The notes under the pieces are model-generated. The model saw only the letters and a list, made by a program, of their open reading frames with translations. It did not search any database and had not been told where the DNA came from. A stretch of DNA of 54,117 nt, from the NCBI RefSeq assembly GCF_012033735.1, contig NZ_JAAVJD010000009.1, positions 1 through 54,117 on the forward strand, written 5' to 3'. Shown here one piece after another: positions 25,701 to 35,752 of the stretch. The translations under genes and the position numbers were made by a program. Source of the stretch: Streptomyces lonarensis (GTDB lineage: Bacteria > Actinomycetota > Actinomycetes > Streptomycetales > Streptomycetaceae). How positions within the stretch are numbered: position 1 is the first letter of the stretch; the number at the start of each line of letters is the position of its first letter.

Positions 25701-26379
25701 ACCCTCCGGTGGCCGTGCGCCCGTTCCCTACGACCGCGCCGAGCAGGAGCGCCGGCTCAGGGCGGCCGAGCGGGCGTACAAGCAACTGGGCAAGGTCAAT
25801 CCCCTCGCCCTCGAGGAGTTCGCCGCGCTGGAGGAACGCCATCAGTTCCTGGGCGAGCAGCTGGAGGACCTCAGGAAGACACGCGCCGACCTTCTGCAGG
25901 TGGTGAAGGAGGTGGACGAACGGGTCGAGCAGGTGTTCACCGCCGCTTATCACGACACCGCGCGCCAGTTCGAAGGAGTGTTCGCTCGGCTGTTTCCCGG
26001 CGGCGAGGGCCGACTCGTCCTCACCGACCCGGAGAACATGCTCACCACGGGGGTCGATGTCGAGGCGCGGCCGCCCGGCAAGCGGGTGAAGCGGCTCTCC
26101 TTGCTGTCGGGGGGTGAACGGTCGCTGACCGCTGTCGCACTCCTGGTCTCGATCTTCAAGGCGCGACCCAGCCCCTTCTACGTGATGGACGAGGTCGAGG
26201 CCGCGCTGGACGACACCAACCTCCAGCGGCTCATCCGCATCATGACGGAGCTGCGTGAGAGCTCCCAGCTGATCGTGATCACGCACCAGAAGCGCACCAT
26301 GGAGGTGGCCGACGCCCTCTACGGGGTCTCCATGCAGGGCGACGGGGTGTCCAAAGTCATCAGCCAGCGCCTCGGGTGA
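22777..26379 (+). CDS. smc: Chromosome segregation ATPase SMC
   Basis: A 1200-residue SMC protein that forms the condensin ring with ScpA/ScpB. Walker A [20 protein letters not shown] lies near residues 31-50. Long coiled coils (Arg/Glu/Ala-rich) flank a hinge at about 505-680 containing [20 protein letters not shown]. The ABC signature [14 protein letters not shown] lies near 1110 and Walker B [16 protein letters not shown] near 1133. The GTG start [14 protein letters not shown] matches SMC N-termini; an upstream in-frame extension lacks similarity. The hinge holds an Ala/Gly/Pro-rich insert near 575-610. Confidence 0.97.
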   Translation: [1200 protein letters not shown]

Positions 26380-26458
26380 CGGCGGGCGCAGCCGCGGCCC
26401 TCACGCGCAGCGGTGCCGTCCCACGAGTCGGCACCGTCCGCTGTTCGCCGCGCCGCCC

Positions 26459-26529
26459 CGCCCCGTGCCTGCCCCGTGCCTGCCCCGTGCCGGGAGCCCC
26501 GTGGCGCCGCCCGGGGCAGGCACGGGGCG
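26459..26529 (+). terminator. Hairpin after smc
   Basis: CGCCCCGTGCCTGCCCCG (26459-26476) is the exact inverse of 26512-26529. The left arm lies in a short run of GTGCCTGCCCC repeats. A smaller perfect stem (CGGTGCCG/CGGCACCG) lies near 26411-26436. The 299-base gap holds no gene. Confidence 0.55.
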
Positions 26530-26678
26530 GACCGCCCCCGGCCCCGTCCGGCCGGGCGAGCCGGACCACGCGCCGGGTGGCCGTACCGGAGCCCCGGTCG
26601 CGGAGCGGTCCGTGATACTGAGGAGCCAGTCAGCAAACGTCATCTCCCCCCAGCACCGGGGCGAACGCTAGGGAACCG

Positions 26679-27902
26679 ATGGAAATCCTCATCCTCGCCG
26701 TGGTCATCGCCGTGGTCGTGCTCGGCACGGTCAGCGGCCTCGTCATCACCGGCCGGCGCCGGAAGGCAGGCCCACCGGACGAGGGAACCGCGACGCGACC
26801 CGGCGCCACCGCAGGGCCCACGGCGGGCCCGCGGGACCAGGAGTCCGCCGCGCCCACCGACACGGCGACCGCACCGCCCCACGCCCCCGGGGCGTCAGCG
26901 GAACCCCCCGTCGTCGAGCCCGCCCCCGTGGCGGAGCCCGAGGCGCCCGCCGTCGAGACACCGGCGCCCACCGAGGGCCGCCTCGTGCGGCTGCGGGCGC
27001 GCCTTGCTCGGTCCCAGAGCTCGCTGGGCAAGGGGCTGCTCACTCTCCTGTCGCGAGAGAACCTCGACGAGGAGACCTGGGAGGAGATCGAGGACACGCT
27101 GCTCCGTGCCGACGTCGGTGTGGGCCCGACCCAGGAGCTCGTGGAGCGGCTTCGCGAGCGCGTCCGGGTTCTCGGCACGCGCACGCCGGAGGACCTGCGT
27201 GCCCTGCTGCGTGAGGAACTGCTGGAACTGGTGACGACGGAGGCCGACCGCGCGGTCAACACGGCCGGTGGTGTCTCCGCGACCGGCGACGAGCTCCCCG
27301 CCATCGCGCTGGTCGTCGGTGTCAACGGCACGGGCAAGACCACCACGACCGGCAAGCTCGCCCGGGTGCTCGTCGCCGACGGCCGGTCCGTGGTGCTCGG
27401 AGCCGCGGACACCTTCCGGGCCGCCGCGGCGGACCAGCTGGAGACCTGGGGCAGCCGGGTGGGCGCACGCACCGTTCGGGGCCCCGAGGGCGGCGACCCG
27501 GCATCGGTGGCGTTCCAGGCGGTGAAGGAGGGGATCCAGGAGGCGGCCGACGTCGTGCTGGTGGACACCGCCGGCCGGCTGCACACCAAGACGGGCCTCA
27601 TGGACGAGCTGGGCAAGGTCAAGCGGGTGGTGGAGAAGCAGGCCCCGGTCGGCGAGGTTCTGCTGGTGCTGGACGCCACGACCGGACAGAACGGTTTGGT
27701 GCAGGCGCGGGTCTTCGCCGAGGTCGTCGACGTCACCGGCGTGGTCCTGACCAAGCTCGACGGAACCGCCAAGGGCGGCATCGTGATCGCCGTCCAGCGA
27801 GAGCTCGGGGTCCCCGTCAAGCTCGTCGGCCTGGGGGAGGGGCCGGACGACCTGGCCCCCTTCGAGGCCGAGGCGTTCGTGGATGCCCTGATCGACCAGT
27901 AG
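26679..27902 (+). CDS. ftsY: Signal recognition particle receptor FtsY
   Basis: A 407-residue SRP receptor GTPase that docks SRP-ribosome complexes at the membrane. It has an N-terminal membrane segment (ILILAVVIAVVVLGTVSGLV), a Pro/Ala/Glu-rich A domain to about residue 100, then the NG domain: GVNGTGKTTTTGKLA (G1) near 211, DTFRAAAADQL, VDTAGRLHTK (G3) and VLTKLDGTAKGG (G4), ending with GLGEGPDDLAPF. Its partner ffh is also in this window. Confidence 0.96.
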   Translation: MEILILAVVIAVVVLGTVSGLVITGRRRKAGPPDEGTATRPGATAGPTAGPRDQESAAPTDTATAPPHAPGASAEPPVVEPAPVAEPEAPAVETPAPTEGRLVRLRARLARSQSSLGKGLLTLLSRENLDEETWEEIEDTLLRADVGVGPTQELVERLRERVRVLGTRTPEDLRALLREELLELVTTEADRAVNTAGGVSATGDELPAIALVVGVNGTGKTTTTGKLARVLVADGRSVVLGAADTFRAAAADQLETWGSRVGARTVRGPEGGDPASVAFQAVKEGIQEAADVVLVDTAGRLHTKTGLMDELGKVKRVVEKQAPVGEVLLVLDATTGQNGLVQARVFAEVVDVTGVVLTKLDGTAKGGIVIAVQRELGVPVKLVGLGEGPDDLAPFEAEAFVDALIDQ

Positions 27903-27949
27903 CTCCCGGCAGGCTCAACCCGGCCGGCGGACCACCGACCGATGCCGGC

Positions 27950-27974
27950 GCCCCGCGCGGTGGCGCTGCGGGGC
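27950..27974. terminator. Hairpin between convergent ftsY and prim-pol genes
   Basis: GCCCCGC (27950-27956) pairs with GCGGGGC (27968-27974), 48 bases after the ftsY stop. It is a possible bidirectional terminator; no U-tract. Confidence 0.4.
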
Positions 27975-28000
27975 CCCGCGCCGCGTTCCGAGCCTTCGGG

Positions 28001-28747
28001 TCACGCGGATCGCGCGCCGTCGGTGTGCCGCGCGTTCCGGTCGCACGGGAGCTGAGGGGCGACGGCCGCTGCCGCACGTCCCGGCGCGCCGCCCCGTGCG
28101 GCTGCGGCCTCGAGTGTTCGCAACAGCACGCGAGGGTCGGGAAAGGCGGCAGCGTTCTCGGGGTCAGGAGCGCGCAGCCACCGCACCGGGCCGAGCCCCG
28201 GGAGCCGGGACGGTGGTGCGACGACGTGGCCGCCCCGCCCCACGCCGCGCAGCGCGCCGGCTGCTCGTGCGGCCGTCGCGAGGCGGGCGGTCCCGGGGGC
28301 CATGACGAACCAGGCCCGCCCGTCGGGGCGCAGGGCCACCGGGCCGAGCCGCAGCCCCATGCGCTCCATGCGCAGTACGGCGTACTCGGCCGCAGCTGCC
28401 GGCGCCTCCACCGCATCGAAGCGGGTGCCCGTCGCGAGCAGCACGGAGCGGCCCGCCTCCGGCGCAGGCCAGCTCCGGGCGACCTCGGTGAGGGTGGTGC
28501 CGGCCGCGAGTACGGGCCCTCCTCGGGACGGGTGTGCGCCGGGGGTGTCGCAGGTCCGCCCGCACGAGCATCTGGGATGACCGCTCTCCGGGGGGAGCGC
28601 GCGGGTCCCCGCGAGGACGTCCCACCCCCACAGGCCCGTGTACTCCGCCACGGCGGTCACTTCCGGGGTGAGGGCGCCCAGACGGACGTGTCGTGGCGCC
28701 CGTCGTATCGCGTGGTTGTCGCGCGTGCCGCCGATGGTGAAACCCAT
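28001..28747 (-). CDS. Bifunctional DNA primase/polymerase N-terminal (prim-pol-like) protein
   Basis: A 248-residue protein resembling the archaeo-eukaryotic primase (prim-pol) N-terminal domain proteins found upstream of nsdA in streptomycetes. It shows YTGLWGWDVLAGTRALPPE, a Cys cluster CSCGRTCDTPGAHP with GAHP, and the Trp-rich RSWPAPEAGRSVLLATGTRFD. The usual catalytic acidic pair is not obvious, so it may be a degenerate, non-catalytic relative. ATG 28747 has GGAGGTGG just upstream. It is divergent from nsdA. Confidence 0.75.
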   Translation of the reverse strand: MGFTIGGTRDNHAIRRAPRHVRLGALTPEVTAVAEYTGLWGWDVLAGTRALPPESGHPRCSCGRTCDTPGAHPSRGGPVLAAGTTLTEVARSWPAPEAGRSVLLATGTRFDAVEAPAAAAEYAVLRMERMGLRLGPVALRPDGRAWFVMAPGTARLATAARAAGALRGVGRGGHVVAPPSRLPGLGPVRWLRAPDPENAAAFPDPRVLLRTLEAAAARGGAPGRAAAAVAPQLPCDRNARHTDGARSA

Positions 28748-29236
28748 GCCACCTCCAACGGGTGGGTGCGTGGTTGGTTACGCCGGAGCGTGCGAGATGC
28801 GCCGGGCGTGCGCCGGAGTACGTGCGCCCCCGGGACTGCTTCGTTCGCGTCAGGTCGAACCGTCTGTGCCCAGTACAACTCGCCGCGTTGTCGATAACGT
28901 GCTCGAGAGGGGTGGCGAATGGTGGCGATTGCACAGCACCGCCCCCGCAAGCGGTGTCCACAGCATTACGTTCGGTGTGTTCGTAGACACATCGTCATCT
29001 AGACTCGTTGTCAACAAGCCGGGCCGGCAGCCGTTCGGGCGGGGCGTCAGTCGTGCGCCCGTGCAGGGTGATCGGCCTGATGCGACGGGCGCGCCGGGGC
29101 GTGCCCTGTCCGTCGGTGCCGACGTGCGCCCGGGCCGGGTGGCGCCGACGCGTGACGCGAGTGGGACGGCGGGGCGGAAGCGACAGCAATTGCACGGACC
29201 GCCGGCGCGGGCGGACCAGGAGACGGGGGCCGAACG
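28748..29236. other. Divergent control region between prim-pol and nsdA
   Basis: No supportable gene in 489 bases. It holds a repeated GGTGGCGA near 28913-28930, a small GCACCGC...GCGGTGT hairpin near 28940, a -10 candidate TAGACT at 29000-29005 pointing toward nsdA, and the palindrome-like GTTGTCAACAAG just after it. Confidence 0.4.
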
Positions 29237-30757
29237 GTGAGCCGACGCGAGATCGACGCCGACGCGGCCAAGCGCCCCAACGAACGACTCACGTCCTGGT
29301 TCCAGCGCAGCGGTTGGTCCAAGGGTGAGATGGCCCGCCAGGTGAACCGTCGGGCCCGGCACCTCGGTGCGCACCACATCAGTACGGACACCTCGCGCGT
29401 GCGACGGTGGCTCGACGGCGAGCAGCCGCGCGAGCCGATACCGCGCATCTTGTCCGACCTCTTCTCCGAGCGGTTCAGCTGCGTCGTCACAGTGGAGGAC
29501 CTCGGGCTCCGGTCGGCCCCCCACACCGCGGCGACGACGGGCATCGACCTTCCCTGGGCGGGGCCCCAGACGGTGCAGTCGATCAACGAGTTCACCCGGG
29601 GCGACCTGATGCTGGGCCGGCGGGGCTTCCTCGGCACCTCGCTCAGCATGTCGGCGGGCCCGGCACTCATCGAACCCATGCAGCGGTGGCTCATCCCGGC
29701 CCAGCCCGGCGTCGAGACCGCCCCGGGGCCCCGGCCCGCGGGCGCACCGGTGGGAGCCGCGACCGGTCGGCGCGGTGGCGCCGGAATCTCCGAGCCCGAG
29801 CTGGAGCTTCTCGAGTCCTCGACCACGATGTTCCGCCTCTGGGACGCCGCCTGCGGTGGCGGGCTGCGACGCAAGGCCGTCGTGGGGCAGCTGCACGAGA
29901 TCACCGACCTGCTGCAGGAGCACCAGCCGGAACCGGTCCGGCGACGCCTCTTCCGGGTCACCGCCGAACTGGCCGAACTCGCCGGTTGGATGAGCTACGA
30001 CATCGGCCTCCAGCCGACGGCGCAGAAGTACTTCGTCCTGGCGCTGCACGCCTCGAAAGAGGCGGAGGACCGACCGCTGGGCGCCTACGTCCTGTCCCGG
30101 ATGACGCGCCAGATGATTCACCTGGGGCGCGGCGAGGACGCCCTGGAACTGGTGCACCTCGCGCAGTACGGCAGCCGCGACACCGCCACGCCGCGCGTCC
30201 AGTCGATGCTGCACGCGCTCGAGGCGCGCGCCTACGCCGCGGTCGGTGCGCCCGCGAAGGTCCGTCGGGCTGTCCGTATCGCCGAGGAGACCTTCGAGGA
30301 GGTCTCACCGCACGACGGGGACCCGGACTGGGCGTCGTTCTTCACCGAGGCCCAGCTCGCCGCCGAGAGTGCCCACTCCTACCGCGACCTGGCGTACAAC
30401 CCGGCGCGCTGCGGGATGTACACCGCGCTCGCCAAGCCGCCCATGCGCAGAGCCGTCGAGCTCTTCGGGGCGGAATGCGGTGAACCGGGCACCGGGCACC
30501 AGCGTTCGTATGCACTCAATCTGATCGGGCTGGCCACGGTGCACCTGCTCGACAGGGAGCCGGAGGAGGGCGCGGCCCGCGCACACGACGCCGCGGACGT
30601 CGCCGAGAACCTGCGATCGGAGCGGGTGACCACCCGGCTCCACACCACGGCCGCCACCATGGTCCGGGACTACGGCGGTGTCCCCGCTGTACGCGATCTC
30701 GCGGAGCGGTTGCGGTACGGGCGAGCAGGCGACCAAGAGGAGCACCGCGCCGGCTGA
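29237..30757 (+). CDS. nsdA: NsdA, negative regulator of sporulation and antibiotic production
   Basis: A 506-residue regulator of the NsdA family. The N-terminus RLTSWFQRSGWSKGEMARQV is helix-turn-helix-like, with a second basic segment around DTSRVRRWLDGEQPREPIP. From about residue 185 to the end, helical TPR-like repeats follow. In S. coelicolor, loss of NsdA raises antibiotic production and sporulation. The GTG start at 29237 is used; AGGAGA lies about 14 bases upstream, longer than usual. Its position between ftsY and amtB matches streptomycetes. Confidence 0.9.
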   Translation: MSRREIDADAAKRPNERLTSWFQRSGWSKGEMARQVNRRARHLGAHHISTDTSRVRRWLDGEQPREPIPRILSDLFSERFSCVVTVEDLGLRSAPHTAATTGIDLPWAGPQTVQSINEFTRGDLMLGRRGFLGTSLSMSAGPALIEPMQRWLIPAQPGVETAPGPRPAGAPVGAATGRRGGAGISEPELELLESSTTMFRLWDAACGGGLRRKAVVGQLHEITDLLQEHQPEPVRRRLFRVTAELAELAGWMSYDIGLQPTAQKYFVLALHASKEAEDRPLGAYVLSRMTRQMIHLGRGEDALELVHLAQYGSRDTATPRVQSMLHALEARAYAAVGAPAKVRRAVRIAEETFEEVSPHDGDPDWASFFTEAQLAAESAHSYRDLAYNPARCGMYTALAKPPMRRAVELFGAECGEPGTGHQRSYALNLIGLATVHLLDREPEEGAARAHDAADVAENLRSERVTTRLHTTAATMVRDYGGVPAVRDLAERLRYGRAGDQEEHRAG

Positions 30758-30822
30758 GCTTTCGCCGTGGCCCGGGTCCGTCCCGCATCCGAGGAGAAGT
30801 TCCCCTGCCGTCGCCCGCGGAC

Positions 30823-30868
30823 CGTCGGCACTGCCGCACGGGGCGCGCCCCGTGCGGCAGTGCCGACG
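30823..30868. repeat. Perfect 46-bp palindrome after nsdA
   Basis: The 46 bases are exactly self-complementary around GCACGGGGCGCGCCCCGTGC, with outer arms CGTCGGCACTGCC. It lies 65 bases after nsdA and could end its transcription. It shares its core with other palindromes in the window. The rest of 30758-31066 has no supportable gene. Confidence 0.95.
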
Positions 30869-31066
30869 CACGGGAAGAACCGATGCCGCCCCCCACCGGC
30901 CGCCCCTGACCACTCCGAGCCGCCCCGTCGGCCGTGGCCGGCGGGGCCCTCCGCCTCGCGGGCGGGGCGCCGAGAGGCCGGTACGCCGCGCCCTGGTGGT
31001 CGCGGGCCGTCCCGGATCACGACACCGTCACGGCCGGGCCACGCTTCATGTCCGATTCATCACGGT

Positions 31067-31102
31067 GTAACACCCCGGAGGTCATCGTCACGGGGCGGAA
31101 AC
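31067..31102 (+). promoter_or_regulatory. GlnR-type operator upstream of amtB
   Basis: GTAAC-N6-GAGGT (31067-31082), 4 bases, then GTCAC-N6-GAAAC (31087-31102). The second half is a perfect GTNAC-N6-GAAAC GlnR half-site pair and the first is degenerate. In streptomycetes GlnR activates amtB-glnK-glnD under nitrogen limitation. Confidence 0.7.
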
Positions 31103-31202
31103 ACCGCCTGCCTTCACCGGAAACTGCCCTCCGCGAGCCTGGTGCGCATCCTGACCCACCCCGCTACTCCCGCACGGGTCGTTACACGAGGGGACGTTCA
31201 CC

Positions 31203-32833
<1,631 letters not shown>

Positions 32834-32882
32834 CACCCTCCCCGCCGCGACCGCGGTGGGCGCACCGAGAAGGGAACCGCAG

Positions 32883-35465
32883 ATGACGCCCGAGACCACC
32901 GGAACAACGGCTGTCCCGGCGCCCGACGCGGGGCCCAGCGGGAACTACGCGGCGTCCCGCCTGCTCCTCCTCACCCGGGGAGAGCAGGCCGGGGCGCCGC
33001 GCCGCGCCGAGCTGGCCCGGCTCACCGACGCCTGGCTCGCCGACCTGCACGCCGCGGCCGCCCCCCGTGCCGACGGTGCCGTCACCGCGCTGGTCGCCGT
33101 CGGAGGGTACGGGCGCGGAGAACTCTCGCCCCGCAGCGACCTCGACCTGCTGCTCCTGCACGAGGGCACGCCCTCCGCCGGCCTCGCAACCCTCGCCGAC
33201 CGGCTCTGGTACCCCGTCTGGGACCTCGGGATCGCCCTGGACCACTCCGTTCGGGACATCACCACGACCCGCGAGACGGCACGCGACGACCTCAAGGTCC
33301 GCATGGGGCTCCTGGACGCACGACATGTCGCAGGCGACGCGCGGCTCACCGAACGGCTCCGCACGGCGCAACTCGCCGACTGGCGCTCGGAGGCCCCCGC
33401 CCGCCTCCCGGAACTGCAGCAACTGGCTGCCGAACGCACCCGCCGCTACGGTGAACTGCCCCACCTCCTCGAGCCCGACCTGAAGGAGGCACGGGGCGGC
33501 CTGCGGGACGTCACCGCGTTGCGTGCCGTCGCCGCCTCGTGGGTCGCCGACGCCCCCCGTGCGGGCCTGGCGGAGGCGCAGGCGGCCCTGCTCGACGTGC
33601 GCGACGCCCTGCACCTCACCACCGGCCGGTCCACCGACCGCCTCGCCCAGGAGGACCAGCCGCAGGTCGCCGACGCGCTCGGCCTGCTGGACCCCGACGC
33701 CTTGCTGCGCCGCGTCTACGAGGCGTCCCGCGTCATCTCCTACGCGTGGGACGTCACCTGGCGTGAGGTCGCACGGGTGCTCCGCCCGCGAGGCGAAGCG
33801 GCGGCACCGGGCAACCACCGAAATGCCGACTCCGCCCGGCACCTCCGCCCCGCACGGGGCGGTCGCGGCAACGCCCCCCTCACCGACCGCAGACCGCTCG
33901 CCGACGGGGTCGTCGAGCACGAGGGAGAGGCCGCGCTGGCGCGGACGGCGCGCCCCGAACGCGATCCGGTGCTCCTGCTGCGGGCAGCGGCCGCCGCCGC
34001 TCGCAACGGACTGCCGATCGCGCTGCCGGCGCTCCGCCGCCTTGCGGAGACCGCCGCGCCGCTGCCCGTGCCCTGGCCCGCCGAGGCGCGCGAGGAGTTC
34101 GTCACGCTCCTCGGCACGGGGCCCGGCTGCCTGCCCGTCTGGGAGGCCATGACCGCGGTCGGGCTGGTCACCCGTCTGCTGCCCGACTGGGAACGCGTGC
34201 ACTGCCGGCCGCAGCGCAACCCGGTCCACCGCTGGACGGTGGACCGCCACCTCATCGAGACCGCCGTGCAGGCGGCGGCTCTCGCCCGCACCGTGCACCG
34301 CCCCGACCTGCTCCTCGTCGCATCGCTGCTGCACGACATCGGCAAGGGCTGGCCGGGGGACCACAGCGTGGTCGGCGAGACCATCGCCCGGGACACGGCG
34401 CTGCGCATCGGCTTCGGGACGGAGGACACCGCGGTCATCGCCGCCCTCGTCCGCCACCATCTGCTGCTCGTCGAGACTGCCACCCGCCGGGACCTCGACG
34501 ACCCGGCGACGGTCCGGGGGGTGGCCGAAGCCGTCGGCACGGTCGGCACCTTGGACCTTCTGCATGCCTTGACCACGGCCGACGCGCTCGCCACCGGCCC
34601 GGCTGCCTGGTCCCGTTGGCGCGCGTCCCTCGTGGCGGACCTCGTCGGCCGCACCCGCGCGGCGCTGGCCGGAGAGACGACGGGGGCCCCGCCGCCGGCG
34701 GCGAAAGCGCACGACGAGGCGACCGACGGCGCCGAGGGTCTGGCCCGGGAGGCGCTCCGGGGCGAAGGCCCCATCCTCGTTCTCGGTGACCCCGAGCCGG
34801 GCACGGGCCCCCGTCCGGGGGGCGTTCCGCGACACGAGGAGCCGGCGGCCGCGCCGCCTGTGACCGGCCCGCGTGCGGGGGAGGACCCCGAGCCCGTCGG
34901 AGTTGCTTTGACCGTGGCGCTTCCCGAGCGCCCCGGGGTCCTGCCGGCCGTTGCGGGCCTCCTCGTGCTGCACCGCCTGACCGTGCGGTCCGCCACGCTC
35001 CGGACAGTGACCCCGGGCTCCGCGGGCCCGGTGCTGGTGATGCGATGGCGGGTGGCTGCCGTGTACGGCGCCCTGCCCGACGAGGACAGGCTCCGGGCCG
35101 ACCTCGTCCGGGTGCTGGAGGGCTCGCTGGACGTCGCGGGCCGCCTGGCAGAACGTGACGCCGCGGCACGCCCCAGGCGCCGCCGGTACCCGCTGCCGCC
35201 CGCCCCGCGCGTCGGGATCGCCGCCCGGAGCGACTCGAGCCGAGCCACGGTGCTGGAGGTACGGGCACCCGACGCACCCGGGCTCCTCCACCGGATCGGC
35301 CACGCACTGGAGGGTCGGGAGGTGCGGGTGCGCAGCGCGCACGTCGCGACCCTCGGAGCCGACGCCGTCGACTCCTTCTACCTGACCGACAGCGCCGGGC
35401 TGCCGCTCACGGCGGAGAGGAGTGCCGCCGTGGTGACCGCGGTGGAAGACGCGCTGCGGGACTGA
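32883..35465 (+). CDS. glnD: PII (adenylyl/uridylyl)transferase GlnD
   Basis: An 860-residue bifunctional enzyme that modifies and unmodifies GlnK. The nucleotidyltransferase motif GGYGRGELSPRSDLDLLLL lies near residues 73-91, the HD phosphohydrolase motif LLHDIGKGWPGDHS near 482, and two ACT domains are at about 680-750 and 790-860, the last including VLEVRAPDAPGLLHRIG. In actinomycetes this protein adenylylates GlnK. ATG 32883 has GAAGGGAA upstream. Two Gly/Ala/Pro-rich inserts (about 300-325 and 600-670) are present; the first contains a CCGCCCC/GGGGCGG hairpin. Confidence 0.95.
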   Translation: MTPETTGTTAVPAPDAGPSGNYAASRLLLLTRGEQAGAPRRAELARLTDAWLADLHAAAAPRADGAVTALVAVGGYGRGELSPRSDLDLLLLHEGTPSAGLATLADRLWYPVWDLGIALDHSVRDITTTRETARDDLKVRMGLLDARHVAGDARLTERLRTAQLADWRSEAPARLPELQQLAAERTRRYGELPHLLEPDLKEARGGLRDVTALRAVAASWVADAPRAGLAEAQAALLDVRDALHLTTGRSTDRLAQEDQPQVADALGLLDPDALLRRVYEASRVISYAWDVTWREVARVLRPRGEAAAPGNHRNADSARHLRPARGGRGNAPLTDRRPLADGVVEHEGEAALARTARPERDPVLLLRAAAAAARNGLPIALPALRRLAETAAPLPVPWPAEAREEFVTLLGTGPGCLPVWEAMTAVGLVTRLLPDWERVHCRPQRNPVHRWTVDRHLIETAVQAAALARTVHRPDLLLVASLLHDIGKGWPGDHSVVGETIARDTALRIGFGTEDTAVIAALVRHHLLLVETATRRDLDDPATVRGVAEAVGTVGTLDLLHALTTADALATGPAAWSRWRASLVADLVGRTRAALAGETTGAPPPAAKAHDEATDGAEGLAREALRGEGPILVLGDPEPGTGPRPGGVPRHEEPAAAPPVTGPRAGEDPEPVGVALTVALPERPGVLPAVAGLLVLHRLTVRSATLRTVTPGSAGPVLVMRWRVAAVYGALPDEDRLRADLVRVLEGSLDVAGRLAERDAAARPRRRRYPLPPAPRVGIAARSDSSRATVLEVRAPDAPGLLHRIGHALEGREVRVRSAHVATLGADAVDSFYLTDSAGLPLTAERSAAVVTAVEDALRD

Positions 35466-35581
35466 TCACCCGTCGCCCGCCTCGACCGCGCTGCGCCGCC
35501 GCCCGTGGGGCACGGCCTTCCTCGGCGCAGAGCGAGTCCCGGCAGCGTGCCCCGGCACAGTCCTGCCGCCCCATGCGCGCG

Positions 35582-35647
35582 CACGGGGCGTCGGCCCGCT
35601 CGCTCCCCACCCGCCACCAGGCCCGTGGGGAGGGGAGCCGCCCCGTG
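35582..35647 (+). terminator. Nested hairpin after glnD
   Basis: Outer arms CACGGGGCG (35582-35590) and CGCCCCGTG (35639-35647), inner arms CTCCCCAC (35603-35610) and GTGGGGAG (35625-35632), about 115 bases past the glnD stop. A -10-like TACCCT for ffh lies at 35701-35706. Confidence 0.5.
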
Positions 35648-35752
35648 TCGTGGACCGCCCGGGGCGCTCCGGCTCGTGACCGCCCCACGGCGCGGGCGGA
35701 TACCCTTGGTCGCGTCAGAGCCAAGCCCCCGACTTCGAGGACCCGCGACGCC

